Below, one piece after another: positions 55,729 to 64,000 of a stretch of 64,000 nt of DNA. Source of the stretch: JASGCP01 sp965263285 (GTDB taxonomy: Bacteria; Bacteroidota; Bacteroidia; Chitinophagales; Chitinophagaceae); contig CBDHHD010000016.1 in NCBI GenBank assembly GCA_965263285.1, forward strand, positions 1,488,001 to 1,552,000, given 5' to 3'. The first letter of the stretch is position 1, and each line of letters starts with the position of its first letter. Made by a program: the position numbers and the translations under genes. The notes beneath the pieces were generated by a model that saw only the letters and a program-made list of their open reading frames with translations, searched no databases and was not told the origin of the DNA.

Positions 55729-55736
55729 TAATTTTG
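55729..55736 (+). promoter_or_regulatory. -7 box (TAATTTTG) for atpD
   Basis: TAATTTTG 24 bp before ATG 55760. Confidence 0.45.
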
Positions 55737-55759
55737 TATTTTAAAAATATTTTAATATT

Positions 55760-57265
55760 ATGCCAACAATAGGAAAAGTTAAACAAGTAATTGGAGCGGT
55801 TGTAGATGTACATTTTGATAGTGATGCATTACTTCCAGATATTTTTAATGCCTTAGAGCTAAAAAGAGAAAACGGTGATATCCTTGTATTAGAGGTTCAA
55901 AAACACTTAGGAGAAGATAGTGTAAGAACAATTGCTATGGATAGTACTGAAGGTCTTGTAAGAGGTATGTCTGTGCATGATACGGGTAAGCCTATTGTTA
56001 TGCCTATTGGAGATGGCATTAATGGTCGTTTGTTTAATGTAACAGGAGATGCGATTGATGGTTTGCCACAATTAAATAAGTTAAATGGTAGACCTATTCA
56101 TGCGCAACCTCCTTTATTTGAGAATTTAAGTACCGCTACAGAAGTTTTATATACAGGTATTAAAGTAATTGACTTAATTGAACCGTATGCTAAGGGGGGT
56201 AAGATTGGTTTGTTTGGAGGGGCAGGTGTAGGAAAAACAGTATTGATTCAAGAGCTGATTAATAATATTGCAAAGGGTCATGGTGGATTGTCAGTATTTG
56301 CTGGTGTGGGAGAAAGAACAAGAGAAGGAAATGATCTTTTGAGAGAAATGATAGAAGCAGGTATTATGAAATACGGAGATAAATTTAAGCATAGTATGGA
56401 GCAAGGAGGATGGGATTTGAGTTTGGTTAACTTAGACGAGCTTAAAGATTCAAAAGCCACTTTTGTATTTGGACAAATGAATGAGCCTCCAGGTGCTCGT
56501 GCTAGGGTGGCTTTGAGTGGACTAACAGTAGCCGAATATTTTAGAGATGGTGATGGTAAGGTAAAGGGGAAAGATATCTTATTCTTTGTAGATAATATAT
56601 TTAGGTTTACACAAGCTGGCTCTGAAGTATCTGCCTTATTAGGTAGGATGCCATCTGCTGTGGGGTATCAACCTACACTTGCTACAGAAATGGGGCTGAT
56701 GCAAGAAAGAATTACTTCTACAAGAAATGGGTCTATCACTTCTGTACAAGCAGTATATGTACCTGCCGATGACCTTACCGATCCAGCACCTGCTACTACC
56801 TTTGCTCACTTAGATGCTACTACAGTGTTAAGTAGAAAAATAGCAGACTTAGGTATTTATCCTGCTGTTGATCCACTTGATTCTACTTCAAGAATTTTAA
56901 CAGCTGCTATTGTAGGAGATGCTCACTATAATTGCGCACAACGAGTAAAAATGATTTTACAACGATATAAAGAATTACAAGATATTATTGCTATCCTAGG
57001 AATGGATGAGTTGAGTGAAGAAGATAAGTTGATTGTGTCTCGTGCAAGAAAAGTACAAAGATTTTTATCCCAGCCATTCCATGTGGCAGAGCAATTTACA
57101 GGATTAAAAGGGGTATTTGTAAGTATTGAAGATACCATCCGTGGTTTTAACGCCATTATGGACGGTGAAGTAGACGAGTATCCTGAAGCAGCGTTTAATC
57201 TTGTAGGTACTTTAGAAGATGCAATAGAAAAAGGTAAGAAAATAATAGAACAAGCAAAAGTTTAA
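55760..57265 (+). CDS. atpD: F1 ATP synthase subunit beta
   Basis: 501 residues, the normal length. The P-loop GGAGVGKTVL (~residues 153-162), 'GVGERTREGNDL' (catalytic Glu and Arg), 'QMNEPPGARARVALSGLT', 'ILFFVDNIFRFTQAGSEVSALLGRMPSAVGYQPTLATEMG' (Walker B Asp) and 'DPAPATTFAHLDATTVLSR' are intact. It is the catalytic subunit of the membrane ATP synthase. In this lineage type, atpD-atpC lie apart from the other F1Fo genes, which are not in the window. Confidence 0.97.
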   Translation: MPTIGKVKQVIGAVVDVHFDSDALLPDIFNALELKRENGDILVLEVQKHLGEDSVRTIAMDSTEGLVRGMSVHDTGKPIVMPIGDGINGRLFNVTGDAIDGLPQLNKLNGRPIHAQPPLFENLSTATEVLYTGIKVIDLIEPYAKGGKIGLFGGAGVGKTVLIQELINNIAKGHGGLSVFAGVGERTREGNDLLREMIEAGIMKYGDKFKHSMEQGGWDLSLVNLDELKDSKATFVFGQMNEPPGARARVALSGLTVAEYFRDGDGKVKGKDILFFVDNIFRFTQAGSEVSALLGRMPSAVGYQPTLATEMGLMQERITSTRNGSITSVQAVYVPADDLTDPAPATTFAHLDATTVLSRKIADLGIYPAVDPLDSTSRILTAAIVGDAHYNCAQRVKMILQRYKELQDIIAILGMDELSEEDKLIVSRARKVQRFLSQPFHVAEQFTGLKGVFVSIEDTIRGFNAIMDGEVDEYPEAAFNLVGTLEDAIEKGKKIIEQAKV

Positions 57266-57278
57266 ATAACGATATGAT

Positions 57279-57542
57279 ATGCAGGTAGATATATTAACTC
57301 CGGAAAAGAAGATTTTTAGTGGTAAGGTAAAGGCTGTTCAATTGCCAGGAGTGGATGGCTCGTTTGAAATCTTAAATCGTCATGCTCCACTTGTAAGTGC
57401 TTTGAAAAAAGGTACGCTAATAATTTATAAAGATACAAATCAAAAAAAAGAGTATATTATAGAAACAGGTTTTATTGAAGTGCTTAATAATATTGCCACT
57501 ATATTAATAGAGGGTATTAGTGAAAAAACTGCTGGAGAGTAA
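57279..57542 (+). CDS. atpC: F1 ATP synthase subunit epsilon
   Basis: An 87-residue protein: the N-terminal beta-sandwich domain of subunit epsilon ('DILTPEKKIFSGKVKAVQLPGVDGSFEILNRHAPLVSALKKGTLII...GFIEVLNNIATILIEG'). It lacks the C-terminal helical hairpin, as usual in Bacteroidota, so the inhibitory up-conformation is unlikely. 13 bp after atpD. Confidence 0.95.
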   Translation: MQVDILTPEKKIFSGKVKAVQLPGVDGSFEILNRHAPLVSALKKGTLIIYKDTNQKKEYIIETGFIEVLNNIATILIEGISEKTAGE

Positions 57543-57629
57543 AGTGTAGTATGTCAATAAAATATAGTCTGCTCACTTGTGTATTTTCAACTAAATTGAC
57601 TATTTTAGTGCTATATATCTTTTTATATT

Positions 57630-59207
57630 ATGAGTGAATTATTGACAATTAAGGAAGCGAGTGTCTGGGCTTCTAATTATCTTAAAAAAGATATATCAAT
57701 TTCTAATATCTCTTATTTGGTTAGTTATGGCAAAATTCGTAAGATAGGAAGTAATGGGAGCTCATTTATAAAAAAACAAGATTTAGAACAATATTATTCA
57801 TCATTTTATGGTAGAAGAGAAATAGATTGGAAAAAACAATTGGGCAAAGACTTAAATTGGCACCTTTCTTTTGATTATTTAAAAGAAACGGACACTACTA
57901 AGCATATTCATAGACTTCATCCATATAAAGGTAAATATATACCTCAGCTAGTGGAGTACTTTTTAGACAATCATACAGATGAGTTTAAAAAAGAAATTTA
58001 TTTTAAGAAAGGAGATATTGTTCTTGATCCTTTTTGCGGTAGTGGAACAACGCTTGTACAAGCGAATGAACTTGGTATTCATGCGGTGGGTATTGATGTG
58101 TCTTCATTTAATGCACATATTTCAAATGCAAAAATTAAGCATTATGATTTGATGGATGTGCAACGAGAACTACATATAATTAGTCATAAATTGAATCAGT
58201 TTATTGAGAATAGTTTATATGTAAAATTTGAAGAACAGCTTTTGGAAGAATTAAATATTTTTAATGGCAAATATTTTCCCTCACCTGAGTTTAAGTATTG
58301 GCTTAAAGATAAAAAGATTAATGAATATAACTATGCAGAAGAGAAAATAAAAATGTTTCAACCGGTTTTTGATAAACTAGTTGCTTCATTTAACATGCAG
58401 CTTAAGCAAAAAGTTCAAAAAACATTTTTAGACATTTGGTATATACAGACCATAAGAAATGAAATTGATTTTGTATTTGATTGTGTAAAGAAAATTAAAA
58501 ATGATTCAACAAAAAAAATAGTTAGCATTATTTTAAGTAGAACTATGCGTACTTGTAGGGCAACAACTCATGCCGACCTTGCAACCTTAATTCAACCCAT
58601 TAATAATATTTATTATTGTGCTAAACATGGGAAGATTTGTAAGCCACTTTTTTCTATGCGTGGTTGGTGGGAACGCTATTCAAAAGATACTATGAAGCGA
58701 CTTATTGAGTTTGATAAGTTGCGTACCAATACAAAACAGTTTTGTTTAATAGGTGATTCGAGAAGTGTGCACATTGTTCAACAATTAGAATATAGTTTTC
58801 CTTCTTTTGCTTCACTTATAAAGGAGAAAAAAATAAATGGTATTTTTACATCCCCCCCTTATGTGGGTTTAATTGATTATCATGAACAGCATGCGTATGC
58901 ATATAACTTATTTGGTTTTCAAAGACATGATGAGTTAGAAATAGGTTCACTTGCTAAAAAACAGACTAAAGCATCTCAGCAACTTTATGTAGAGGGTATT
59001 TCATCTGTTTTAAATAATTGTAAGCCTTTTTTGACAGATGATTATAATGTTTTTTTGGTTTCAAATGATAAGTTTAATTTGTATCCAACTATTGTAGAAA
59101 AAGCAGGAATGAAAATTGTAAATCAATTTAAACGCCCTGTATTGAATAGAACAGAAAAAGATAAAGCGGCTTATGCTGAAGTTGTTTTTCATCTAAAAAA
59201 CAAATAG
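57630..59207 (+). CDS. Type II DNA methyltransferase with N-terminal helix-turn-helix
   Basis: 525 residues. Residues 1-60 form a helix-turn-helix/excisionase-like domain ('LLTIKEASVWASNYLKK..ISNISYLVSYGKI'). Motif I VLDPFCGSGTT (residues ~132-142) binds S-adenosylmethionine, and motif IV TSPPYVG (residues ~407-413) is the catalytic loop of amino-methyltransferases (N4-cytosine or N6-adenine). The ~270 residues between them may hold target recognition. It protects sites cut by the nuclease encoded 28 bp downstream. The HTH domain might allow binding to its own promoter. Confidence 0.85.
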   Translation: MSELLTIKEASVWASNYLKKDISISNISYLVSYGKIRKIGSNGSSFIKKQDLEQYYSSFYGRREIDWKKQLGKDLNWHLSFDYLKETDTTKHIHRLHPYKGKYIPQLVEYFLDNHTDEFKKEIYFKKGDIVLDPFCGSGTTLVQANELGIHAVGIDVSSFNAHISNAKIKHYDLMDVQRELHIISHKLNQFIENSLYVKFEEQLLEELNIFNGKYFPSPEFKYWLKDKKINEYNYAEEKIKMFQPVFDKLVASFNMQLKQKVQKTFLDIWYIQTIRNEIDFVFDCVKKIKNDSTKKIVSIILSRTMRTCRATTHADLATLIQPINNIYYCAKHGKICKPLFSMRGWWERYSKDTMKRLIEFDKLRTNTKQFCLIGDSRSVHIVQQLEYSFPSFASLIKEKKINGIFTSPPYVGLIDYHEQHAYAYNLFGFQRHDELEIGSLAKKQTKASQQLYVEGISSVLNNCKPFLTDDYNVFLVSNDKFNLYPTIVEKAGMKIVNQFKRPVLNRTEKDKAAYAEVVFHLKNK

Positions 59208-59235
59208 TTTTTTATTAATTCAATATGAGTTTATA

Positions 59236-60006
59236 ATGACTTTAAAAAAAGATCAAATAAAAAAGATAGAAAATATAATTGGTGAAAGCATAAGAAAAAA
59301 AATTAATACATATAGGCCTGAACCTGCATATATGCCTTTTCATACAAGACTTTTAGGCAAAGATAGATTAGCTCTCTATCAATTTATTCATTCGTTGAAT
59401 ACAAGTTTTGGGACAACAATTTTTGAGCCTGTTGCTTTAGCACTTGCTTCAACAGCATTTAAAGCAACAGCACAAGCAACCGCAGGGGTAGTCATAAGTG
59501 AAGAAGCACAAAAAATAATACAGCAAATTATAGATGATTTATTAACTGCTAAGATATCGCCAAATAAATTAGAGGAAGTGGAAAAGATTCGAGAAGTTTG
59601 TAGAAAGGGAGTAATGAAAAAAGTAAAGTTAACAAAAGTTGATATAAAGCTGATAGGTAAAGATAATGAGGTTTTTCTTTTTGATATTAAGACAGCAAAG
59701 CCAAATGTAGGTGGTTTTAAAGAATTTAAACGAACGCTTTTAGAGTGGGTAGCAGCTTCACTTGCAATAGACCCAACAGTAAATATTAATACGATTATTG
59801 CAATTCCCTATAACCCAGATGATCCTAAGCCGTATAGTAGATGGACAATAAGGGGGATGATGGATTTAAAAAACGAATTAAAAGTTGCTAATGAGTTTTG
59901 GGATTTTATAGGTGGAGATGGGGCATACGAAGATTTGTTGAATTGTTTTGAGACGGTGGGGATTGAAATGCGAGATGAAATTGATGCATTCTTTAAACAA
60001 TACTGA
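59236..60006 (+). CDS. TdeIII-family type II restriction endonuclease
   Basis: 256 residues resembling the TdeIII family throughout: 'EPAYMPFHTRLLGKDRLALYQFIHSLNTSFGTTIFEPVALALA', 'KKVKLTKVDIKLIGKDNEVFLFDIKTAKPNVGGFKEFKRTLLEW', 'IAIPYNPDDPKPYSRWT'. The PD-(D/E)XK-like catalytic residues are Asp in VDIKL and D-x-K in FDIKTAK (~148-154). It cuts DNA lacking the partner methylation. The pair sits between atpC and a rearrangement joint, an accessory location. The recognition site cannot be read from the sequence. Confidence 0.88.
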   Translation: MTLKKDQIKKIENIIGESIRKKINTYRPEPAYMPFHTRLLGKDRLALYQFIHSLNTSFGTTIFEPVALALASTAFKATAQATAGVVISEEAQKIIQQIIDDLLTAKISPNKLEEVEKIREVCRKGVMKKVKLTKVDIKLIGKDNEVFLFDIKTAKPNVGGFKEFKRTLLEWVAASLAIDPTVNINTIIAIPYNPDDPKPYSRWTIRGMMDLKNELKVANEFWDFIGGDGAYEDLLNCFETVGIEMRDEIDAFFKQY

Positions 60007-60025
60007 TAGCAACTTAATAAACCTT

Positions 60026-60585
60026 CTATTTGAGTGGAAACGGAATTTTTTCTTTAAATATATATTGCCATTCGCTTACTACTTCATCTGCAATAAATAA
60101 TGGGATAGGATGAACAATCCCATGAGCTAATGATTGATATCTAAGAATGTCAATACCTAAATTAAATGCATAAAAAGTAGGATCAAGGTAACGCATGTGA
60201 GTAGGTCGGTCAATAAAAAAATTAATAGCTTTCTTTTCACATAGCACTTCTTCGGCTGAAAAGGAATAGCCAAATTCATCTTCAACACCTATGTTAGCAA
60301 GTATTTTTCCTTTGAATACACTTTTTTCATATAGCGACATAATATCTTTAATACCCGTAGCGGTTACCACTATGTCTGATTTTGCAATTGCTTTTTCTAC
60401 TGCTTTATAATCAGTAGCATCAATTGCTTTGAGTTTATATTTTGTAAAAACACCTTTTTGCTGTAAGGTATCTATGTCAATATCTACGATAGTAATATGG
60501 GAGGTGTGTGGTAGTAAGGCATTTACAATTCCTTTGCCTACGCGTCCAAAGCCAAATACAACAAAAGATTTATTAGTAATATTCT
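60026..60585 (-). pseudogene. S-adenosylhomocysteine-hydrolase-like NAD-binding protein, 5' part lost
   Basis: Reading leftwards from the MITE edge, the frame continues NITNKSFVVFGFGRVGKGIV, with a Rossmann GxGxxG. Then come 'HITIVDIDIDTLQQKGVF', 'KSDIVVTATGIKDIMS', 'GKILANIGVEDEFGYSF' and 'DRPTHMRYLDPTFYAFNLGIDILRYQ'. The pattern fits the NAD domain of adenosylhomocysteinase-like proteins, but the C-terminus lacks the classic HYRY ending, so it may be a divergent relative. The N-terminal substrate domain is absent: the sequence stops at the terminal repeat at 60586 with no start codon. Confidence 0.65.
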
Positions 60586-61084
60586 GGCATAACTAAATTT
60601 AGTGTGAGGGAAAATTTAGTTTACTAAAAGGCTACATCTTTTTTTGAGGTGCTGGGGGATATTTATGTTTTTGTAATTGCTCATATATAGGTTCATCATT
60701 TATTTTTTATATCCTTTTCTTTCTTTTGTCTTGATACAAAAGAAAGAAACAAAGAAAAAATCAAGCCTGCAGATAAAGAGCTACAAAACTACGGCTTGCT
60801 ACGCTAGCGAGAATGAATGGGAGGCGGTTAGGTATGAATCGTTATGATGAGCTTATCCATAGGTATCTTTTATGCAAATACTTTATGCTCATCATAACGA
60901 TTCATATATAAAAACTTCCGCCTCCACATTCTCGCTGGTCGCTTCGCTCACCTCTTTATATATATGTAATAATCCATGCTTCCAGCACCTCAAAAAAAGA
61001 TGTAGCCCATATAAAATTGTTTTTACAAATATCCATTTTATTTTGTATCTTTGCATACTCCCTCACACTAAATTTAGTTATGCC
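60586..61084. mobile_element. ISL3-type MITE (copy 3), without target duplication
   Basis: Begins GGCATAACTAAATTTAGTGT at 60586 and ends GTTATGCC at 61084, in the same orientation as the 23.1-kb copy. It contains an R440 (60630-61007) with an internal deletion of about 75 bp in the right arm. The left flank is AATATTCT and the right flank AAAAAAGT, so no 8-bp duplication remains. Both neighbouring genes are cut at its edges, which points to recombination between two copies. The right end carries TATCTTTGC about 35 bp from the edge, reading outward toward nuoH. Confidence 0.85.
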
Positions 61085-61177
61085 AAAAAAGTAGCCATCG
61101 GAGATAAATCATTTATACCAGAAATAGATAAAACAACTCGGTTATTATTAGAAAAATTAAATTTACATATTACCTAA
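61085..61177 (+). pseudogene. C-terminal fragment of a gene cut by the MITE (possibly nuoG)
   Basis: 30 codons, KKVAIGDKSFIPEIDKTTRL followed by LLEKLNLHIT and a stop, continue out of the MITE end with no start of their own. In Bacteroidota the gene before nuoH is normally nuoG, so this may be the last residues of NuoG. The piece is too short to recognise on its own. The frame through the MITE (from 60872) is not a real gene. Confidence 0.4.
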
Positions 61178-61251
61178 AATCGCTGGGTTTGAGATTAAAA
61201 ATTACATTTGATTTTAGCAAAAAGATACTATTTTTGCTAAAAAACATAAGC

Positions 61252-62283
61252 ATGGTATGGGAATTAGTTATTGTTAAAATTATTTTAATTATCATTGTTG
61301 CTTTAGTAAGTTTAGGCATTGCTTTATATACTACCTTTGCAGAGAGAAAGGTAGCTGCTGTCTTACAAGATCGTCCCGGACCTAATAGAGCGGGTCCATT
61401 AGGATTGCTTCAACCTTTAGCGGATGGTTTAAAAATGTTTACTAAGGAAGAAATTATCCCTACTCATGCTAATAAATGGTTGTTTATTTTAGGGCCTACC
61501 CTAGCCATGATAGCGGCGTTGATGACAAGTGCGGTGATTCCATGGACAAGTAGCATTTCAATTCATGGCCATATATATGCTATTCAAGTAGCAGATGTAA
61601 ATATTGGCATTTTATATATTTTTGCTGTAGTAAGCTTAGGGGTATATGGAATAATGATAGGAGGATGGGCTAGTAACAACAAATTTTCTTTACTATCTGC
61701 CATTCGAGCTGCCTCTCAAGCTATTAGTTACGAATTAGCGATGGGGATTTCTTTTATATCGCTATTAATGGTAACGGGTACATTACAATTAGGTGACATT
61801 GTAAAACAGCAACAACATGGTTTATGGAACATTGCTTATCAGCCCTTAGGTTTTTTTTTATTTTTTATTTGTGCATTAGCTGAATGTAATCGTGCTCCAT
61901 TTGACTTAGCAGAAGCAGAAAACGAATTGAATTTTGGATATCATCAGGAGTATTCTTCTATGAAATTAGGTTTTTATCTCTTTGCTGAATACATTAATAT
62001 GATTATGAGTAGTGCTGTAATGGCCACTCTCTATTTCGGAGGGTATGATGTACCTTTTTTAAATATGTCTGCATTGCCTATGGGTTGGAGTGCATTAATT
62101 GGAGTGATATCGTTATTAATAAAAATATGTATTTTTATCTTTATTTTTATGTGGATTAGATGGACATTACCTCGATTTAGATATGACCAATTGATGAATC
62201 TTGGATGGAAAAGATTATTACCTCTTGCTTTGTTTAACATGTTTATTACGGGGCTTGTTATTTTATTAAAACATTCATTTTAA
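61252..62283 (+). CDS. nuoH: NADH-quinone oxidoreductase subunit H
   Basis: 343 residues with about eight membrane segments. 'YTTFAERKVAAVLQDRPGPNRAGPLGLLQPLADGLKMFTKEEIIP' is the conserved quinone-chamber loop 1; 'AAIRAASQAISYELAMG'-type helix and 'LAECNRAPFDLAEAENELNFGYHQEYSSMKLGFYLFAEYINM' carry the conserved acidic residues of the E-channel. ATG 61252 is chosen because it starts the first helix (MVWELVIVKIILIIIV); an upstream frame start at 61189 adds an unrelated segment. First complete gene of the Complex I run, whose upstream genes were separated by the MITE. Confidence 0.95.
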   Translation: MVWELVIVKIILIIIVALVSLGIALYTTFAERKVAAVLQDRPGPNRAGPLGLLQPLADGLKMFTKEEIIPTHANKWLFILGPTLAMIAALMTSAVIPWTSSISIHGHIYAIQVADVNIGILYIFAVVSLGVYGIMIGGWASNNKFSLLSAIRAASQAISYELAMGISFISLLMVTGTLQLGDIVKQQQHGLWNIAYQPLGFFLFFICALAECNRAPFDLAEAENELNFGYHQEYSSMKLGFYLFAEYINMIMSSAVMATLYFGGYDVPFLNMSALPMGWSALIGVISLLIKICIFIFIFMWIRWTLPRFRYDQLMNLGWKRLLPLALFNMFITGLVILLKHSF

Positions 62284-62293
62284 AAGTACCAAT

Positions 62294-62818
62294 ATGCAAG
62301 CATTAACCAATAAGTCAATGCCGGTTAATAGAAAAGACTTATCTTTTTGGGAGAAGTTATATATTCCTGCTATTTTTAAAGGTATGGCTATTACATTTAG
62401 ACATATTTTTAAAAAGCAGCCTACTATTCAATATCCTGATCAGAAAAGAGAATTTAGCAAGGTATTTAGGGGGTTGCATGTATTAAATAGAGACGAGGAG
62501 GGGAAAGAGCGATGTACAGCTTGTGGTTTATGCGCCTTGGCTTGCCCCGCCGAAGCTATTACCATGGAAGCAGCAGAACGGTTGCCGGGAGAAGAGCATT
62601 TGTATAGAGAGGAAAAATATGCAGCAGTATATGAAATCAATATGTTGCGTTGTATTTTTTGTGGTCTTTGTGAAGAGGCATGCCCCAAAGATGCAATTTA
62701 TCTAAGTGAAACTGTTGCTCCAGCAAACTATAGTAGACAGAATTTTATATATGGGAAAAAAGATCTATTAATTCCTCATCCCATTACCGAATCATCTTTA
62801 TTAGAAAAAGCAAAGTAA
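62294..62818 (+). CDS. nuoI: NADH-quinone oxidoreductase subunit I
   Basis: 174 residues with two 4Fe-4S binding motifs, 'CTACGLCALACPAEAI' and 'CIFCGLCEEACPKDAI', plus an N-terminal amphipathic segment. It carries clusters N6a and N6b between the NuoG arm and NuoB. 10 bp after nuoH. Confidence 0.96.
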   Translation: MQALTNKSMPVNRKDLSFWEKLYIPAIFKGMAITFRHIFKKQPTIQYPDQKREFSKVFRGLHVLNRDEEGKERCTACGLCALACPAEAITMEAAERLPGEEHLYREEKYAAVYEINMLRCIFCGLCEEACPKDAIYLSETVAPANYSRQNFIYGKKDLLIPHPITESSLLEKAK

Positions 62819-62833
62819 AACTCATTTATAACG

Positions 62834-63358
62834 ATGCATCATCATATCAACTTACTGTTTTCACTATCTTTTTGGATTTTAAGTGCTATCGCAGTTATTG
62901 CAGCTATTTTTGTGGTTGTTAGTAAACATGCAGTATATAGTGTGTTGTCTTTGATTGTGGTATTTGCTGCTATCACAGGACATTATATTTTATTAAATGC
63001 TCAATTTCTAGCTGTTGTTAATATCATCGTATATGCAGGCGCTATTATGGTACTATTTTTATTTGTAGTGATGTTAATGGATTTACGCATAGAGCAAGAA
63101 AAACGAAATAAATATATTGTATGGTGTGGTACTATTCTTTGTTTGATATTTATTGGCTTCATAGTGAATGTTATATATAATATGGTTGTAGCTACAAAAG
63201 AAATAAAAGGAGTGATAAGTGTATATGATATTGGCAATATTGGACTAGTGGGTCCTTTAGGTTTAGCTTTATTTCGTCAATTTGTGTTGCCGTTTGAAAT
63301 AACTAGTGTGTTGTTCTTAAGTGCTATGATAGGAGCTGTTGTAATTGGAAAAAAATAA
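62834..63358 (+). CDS. nuoJ: NADH-quinone oxidoreductase subunit J
   Basis: 174 residues with five hydrophobic segments. 'VVNIIVYAGAIMVLFLFVVMLMDLR' is the conserved third helix, including the pi-bulge YAGAI(M/V)VLF. It links the E-channel to the antiporter-like subunits. Confidence 0.94.
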   Translation: MHHHINLLFSLSFWILSAIAVIAAIFVVVSKHAVYSVLSLIVVFAAITGHYILLNAQFLAVVNIIVYAGAIMVLFLFVVMLMDLRIEQEKRNKYIVWCGTILCLIFIGFIVNVIYNMVVATKEIKGVISVYDIGNIGLVGPLGLALFRQFVLPFEITSVLFLSAMIGAVVIGKK

Positions 63359-63380
63359 TATGATTTAAAAAAATAAAAAT

Positions 63381-63713
63381 ATGCCTATTTCTTATTATCT
63401 TGTTCTATCTTTTATCTTGTTTACCATTGGTATGTTAGGGGTTTTAGTGAGACGAAATGCTATCATTATCTTTATGTGTATTGAATTAATGCTCAATGCA
63501 GTAAATTTATTATTAGTGGCCTTTTCAAAAACGCATATAGATGAAACAATGAATATAGCTAAATCACATACAGGAATCGATGCTCAAATATTTGTTTTTT
63601 TTGTTATGATTGTAGCTGCAGCAGAAGTAAGTGTGGGTTTGGCTATCATTGTAATGATGTATCGTAATAGTAAAACAGTAGATATCTATTACTTAAATAG
63701 ATTGAAACATTAA
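63381..63713 (+). CDS. nuoK: NADH-quinone oxidoreductase subunit K
   Basis: 110 residues with three helices. 'LGVLVRRNAIIIFMCIELMLNAVNLLLVAFS' carries the proton-path Glu of helix 2, and 'QIFVFFVMIVAAAEVSVGLAIIVMMYR' the Glu of helix 3. Forms half channels with NuoJ and NuoN. Confidence 0.95.
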   Translation: MPISYYLVLSFILFTIGMLGVLVRRNAIIIFMCIELMLNAVNLLLVAFSKTHIDETMNIAKSHTGIDAQIFVFFVMIVAAAEVSVGLAIIVMMYRNSKTVDIYYLNRLKH

Positions 63714-63727
63714 ATTTGTTTTTTTGT

Positions 63728-64000
63728 ATGCATGAAATTATTTTTTGTATTCTCTGCCTACCATTGTTAGGTTTTTTAATAAATGGCTTTTTTCGTAATG
63801 TTTTATCAAAACCATTTATTAAGCTAATAGGAGTGGGTAGTATATTAATATCATTTATATTAAGCATTATCTTATTTTTTAAAGCTCCATTAGCAACAGA
63901 AGGGATACAATTTTCTTTGTTTCCATTTATTGCAACAAAGGATTTAGTTATATCGTTTTCTTTTTTATATGATGCGCTAACAGCTATCTTTTTATTAATC
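63728..64000 (+). CDS. nuoL: NADH-quinone oxidoreductase subunit L (N-terminal part, runs off window)
   Basis: 91 codons from ATG 63728: MHEIIFCILCLPLLGFLING, then 'FFRNVLSKPFIKLIGVGSILISFILSIILFF' and 'ISFSFLYDALTAIFLLI', matching the first membrane segments of NuoL with the F..D.LT....L pattern. Order nuoH-I-J-K-L is standard; nuoM and nuoN are expected just beyond. Confidence 0.92.
   Translation, partial: MHEIIFCILCLPLLGFLINGFFRNVLSKPFIKLIGVGSILISFILSIILFFKAPLATEGIQFSLFPFIATKDLVISFSFLYDALTAIFLLI

Overview
The window is AT-rich bacterial DNA from a member of the phylum Bacteroidota. Signs of this are: promoters of the TAnnTTTG type; TonB-receptor/DUF4249, TlpA, DUF5777 and GH3 family genes typical of Chitinophagia/Sphingobacteriia-like bacteria; futalosine-route menaquinone synthesis; and 'HAQ'-type signal peptides. 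Genus cannot be resolved. The chromosome is heavily loaded with insertion sequences, their non-autonomous derivatives, and broken genes, as in a host-associated or otherwise relaxed-selection lineage (inference).

Layout. 1-10.2 kb: an SDR fragment, murB, a LysE-type exporter and an ECF sigma/putative anti-sigma pair, set among two independently inactivated IS1634-family copies and ISL3-type remnants. 10.2-16.5 kb: a coiled-coil membrane protein, a HAD phosphatase, the polyphosphate pair ppk1-ppx and a GH3 protein. 16.6-21.3 kb: an intact second IS1634-family element, a tandemly duplicated TPR gene with a frame-breaking T-tract, a small cysteine-rich double-glycine peptide gene, and debris. 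21.4-29.2 kb: SRP RNA, an FSA-type transaldolase, tRNA-Leu(GAG), mqnB, a glycosyltransferase, and the block ccmC-ccmD-gdhA-pepP-mtgA. 29.6-36.6 kb: an accessory island holding a HAD pseudogene, an IS66 remnant and a 5.7-kb extremely AT-rich gene.

That 5.7-kb gene is the most unusual object here. Its product, about 1,900 residues with one frameshift, carries two segments resembling the two double-psi beta-barrel motifs of the giant virion RNA polymerases of crAss-like phages. These are a 'D.LVPKSAMKV' segment and, about 300 residues later, 'GSDFGID', which aligns with the catalytic DFDID loop but has Gly for the middle Asp.

36.8-57.5 kb is mainly core genome: a TPR/beta-barrel pair, manA, yraN, two TlpA-type thiol oxidoreductases, a TonB receptor plus DUF4249 lipoprotein, a cytochrome c/YceI/DUF5777 cluster, a NifU-type Fe-S scaffold, a CCG-domain Fe-S protein, and atpD-atpC. 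57.6-60.0 kb holds a TdeIII-type restriction-modification pair. From 61.2 kb begins the Complex I block nuoH-I-J-K-L, which runs off the end.

Two repeat layers explain most non-coding DNA. A palindromic element of about 440 bp (here R440; inner ends GGCTACATC...GATGTAGCC) occurs in about a dozen complete or decayed copies. Three R440 copies sit inside a larger element of about 500-560 bp with outer ends GGCATAACTAAATTTAG. Two of these larger copies are flanked by perfect 8-bp target duplications. A remnant at 18860-19048 joins the same outer end to an ISL3-like transposase N-terminus, so the larger element looks like an ISL3-derived MITE. The third copy (60586-61084) lacks the duplication and joins two broken genes, as expected after recombination between copies.
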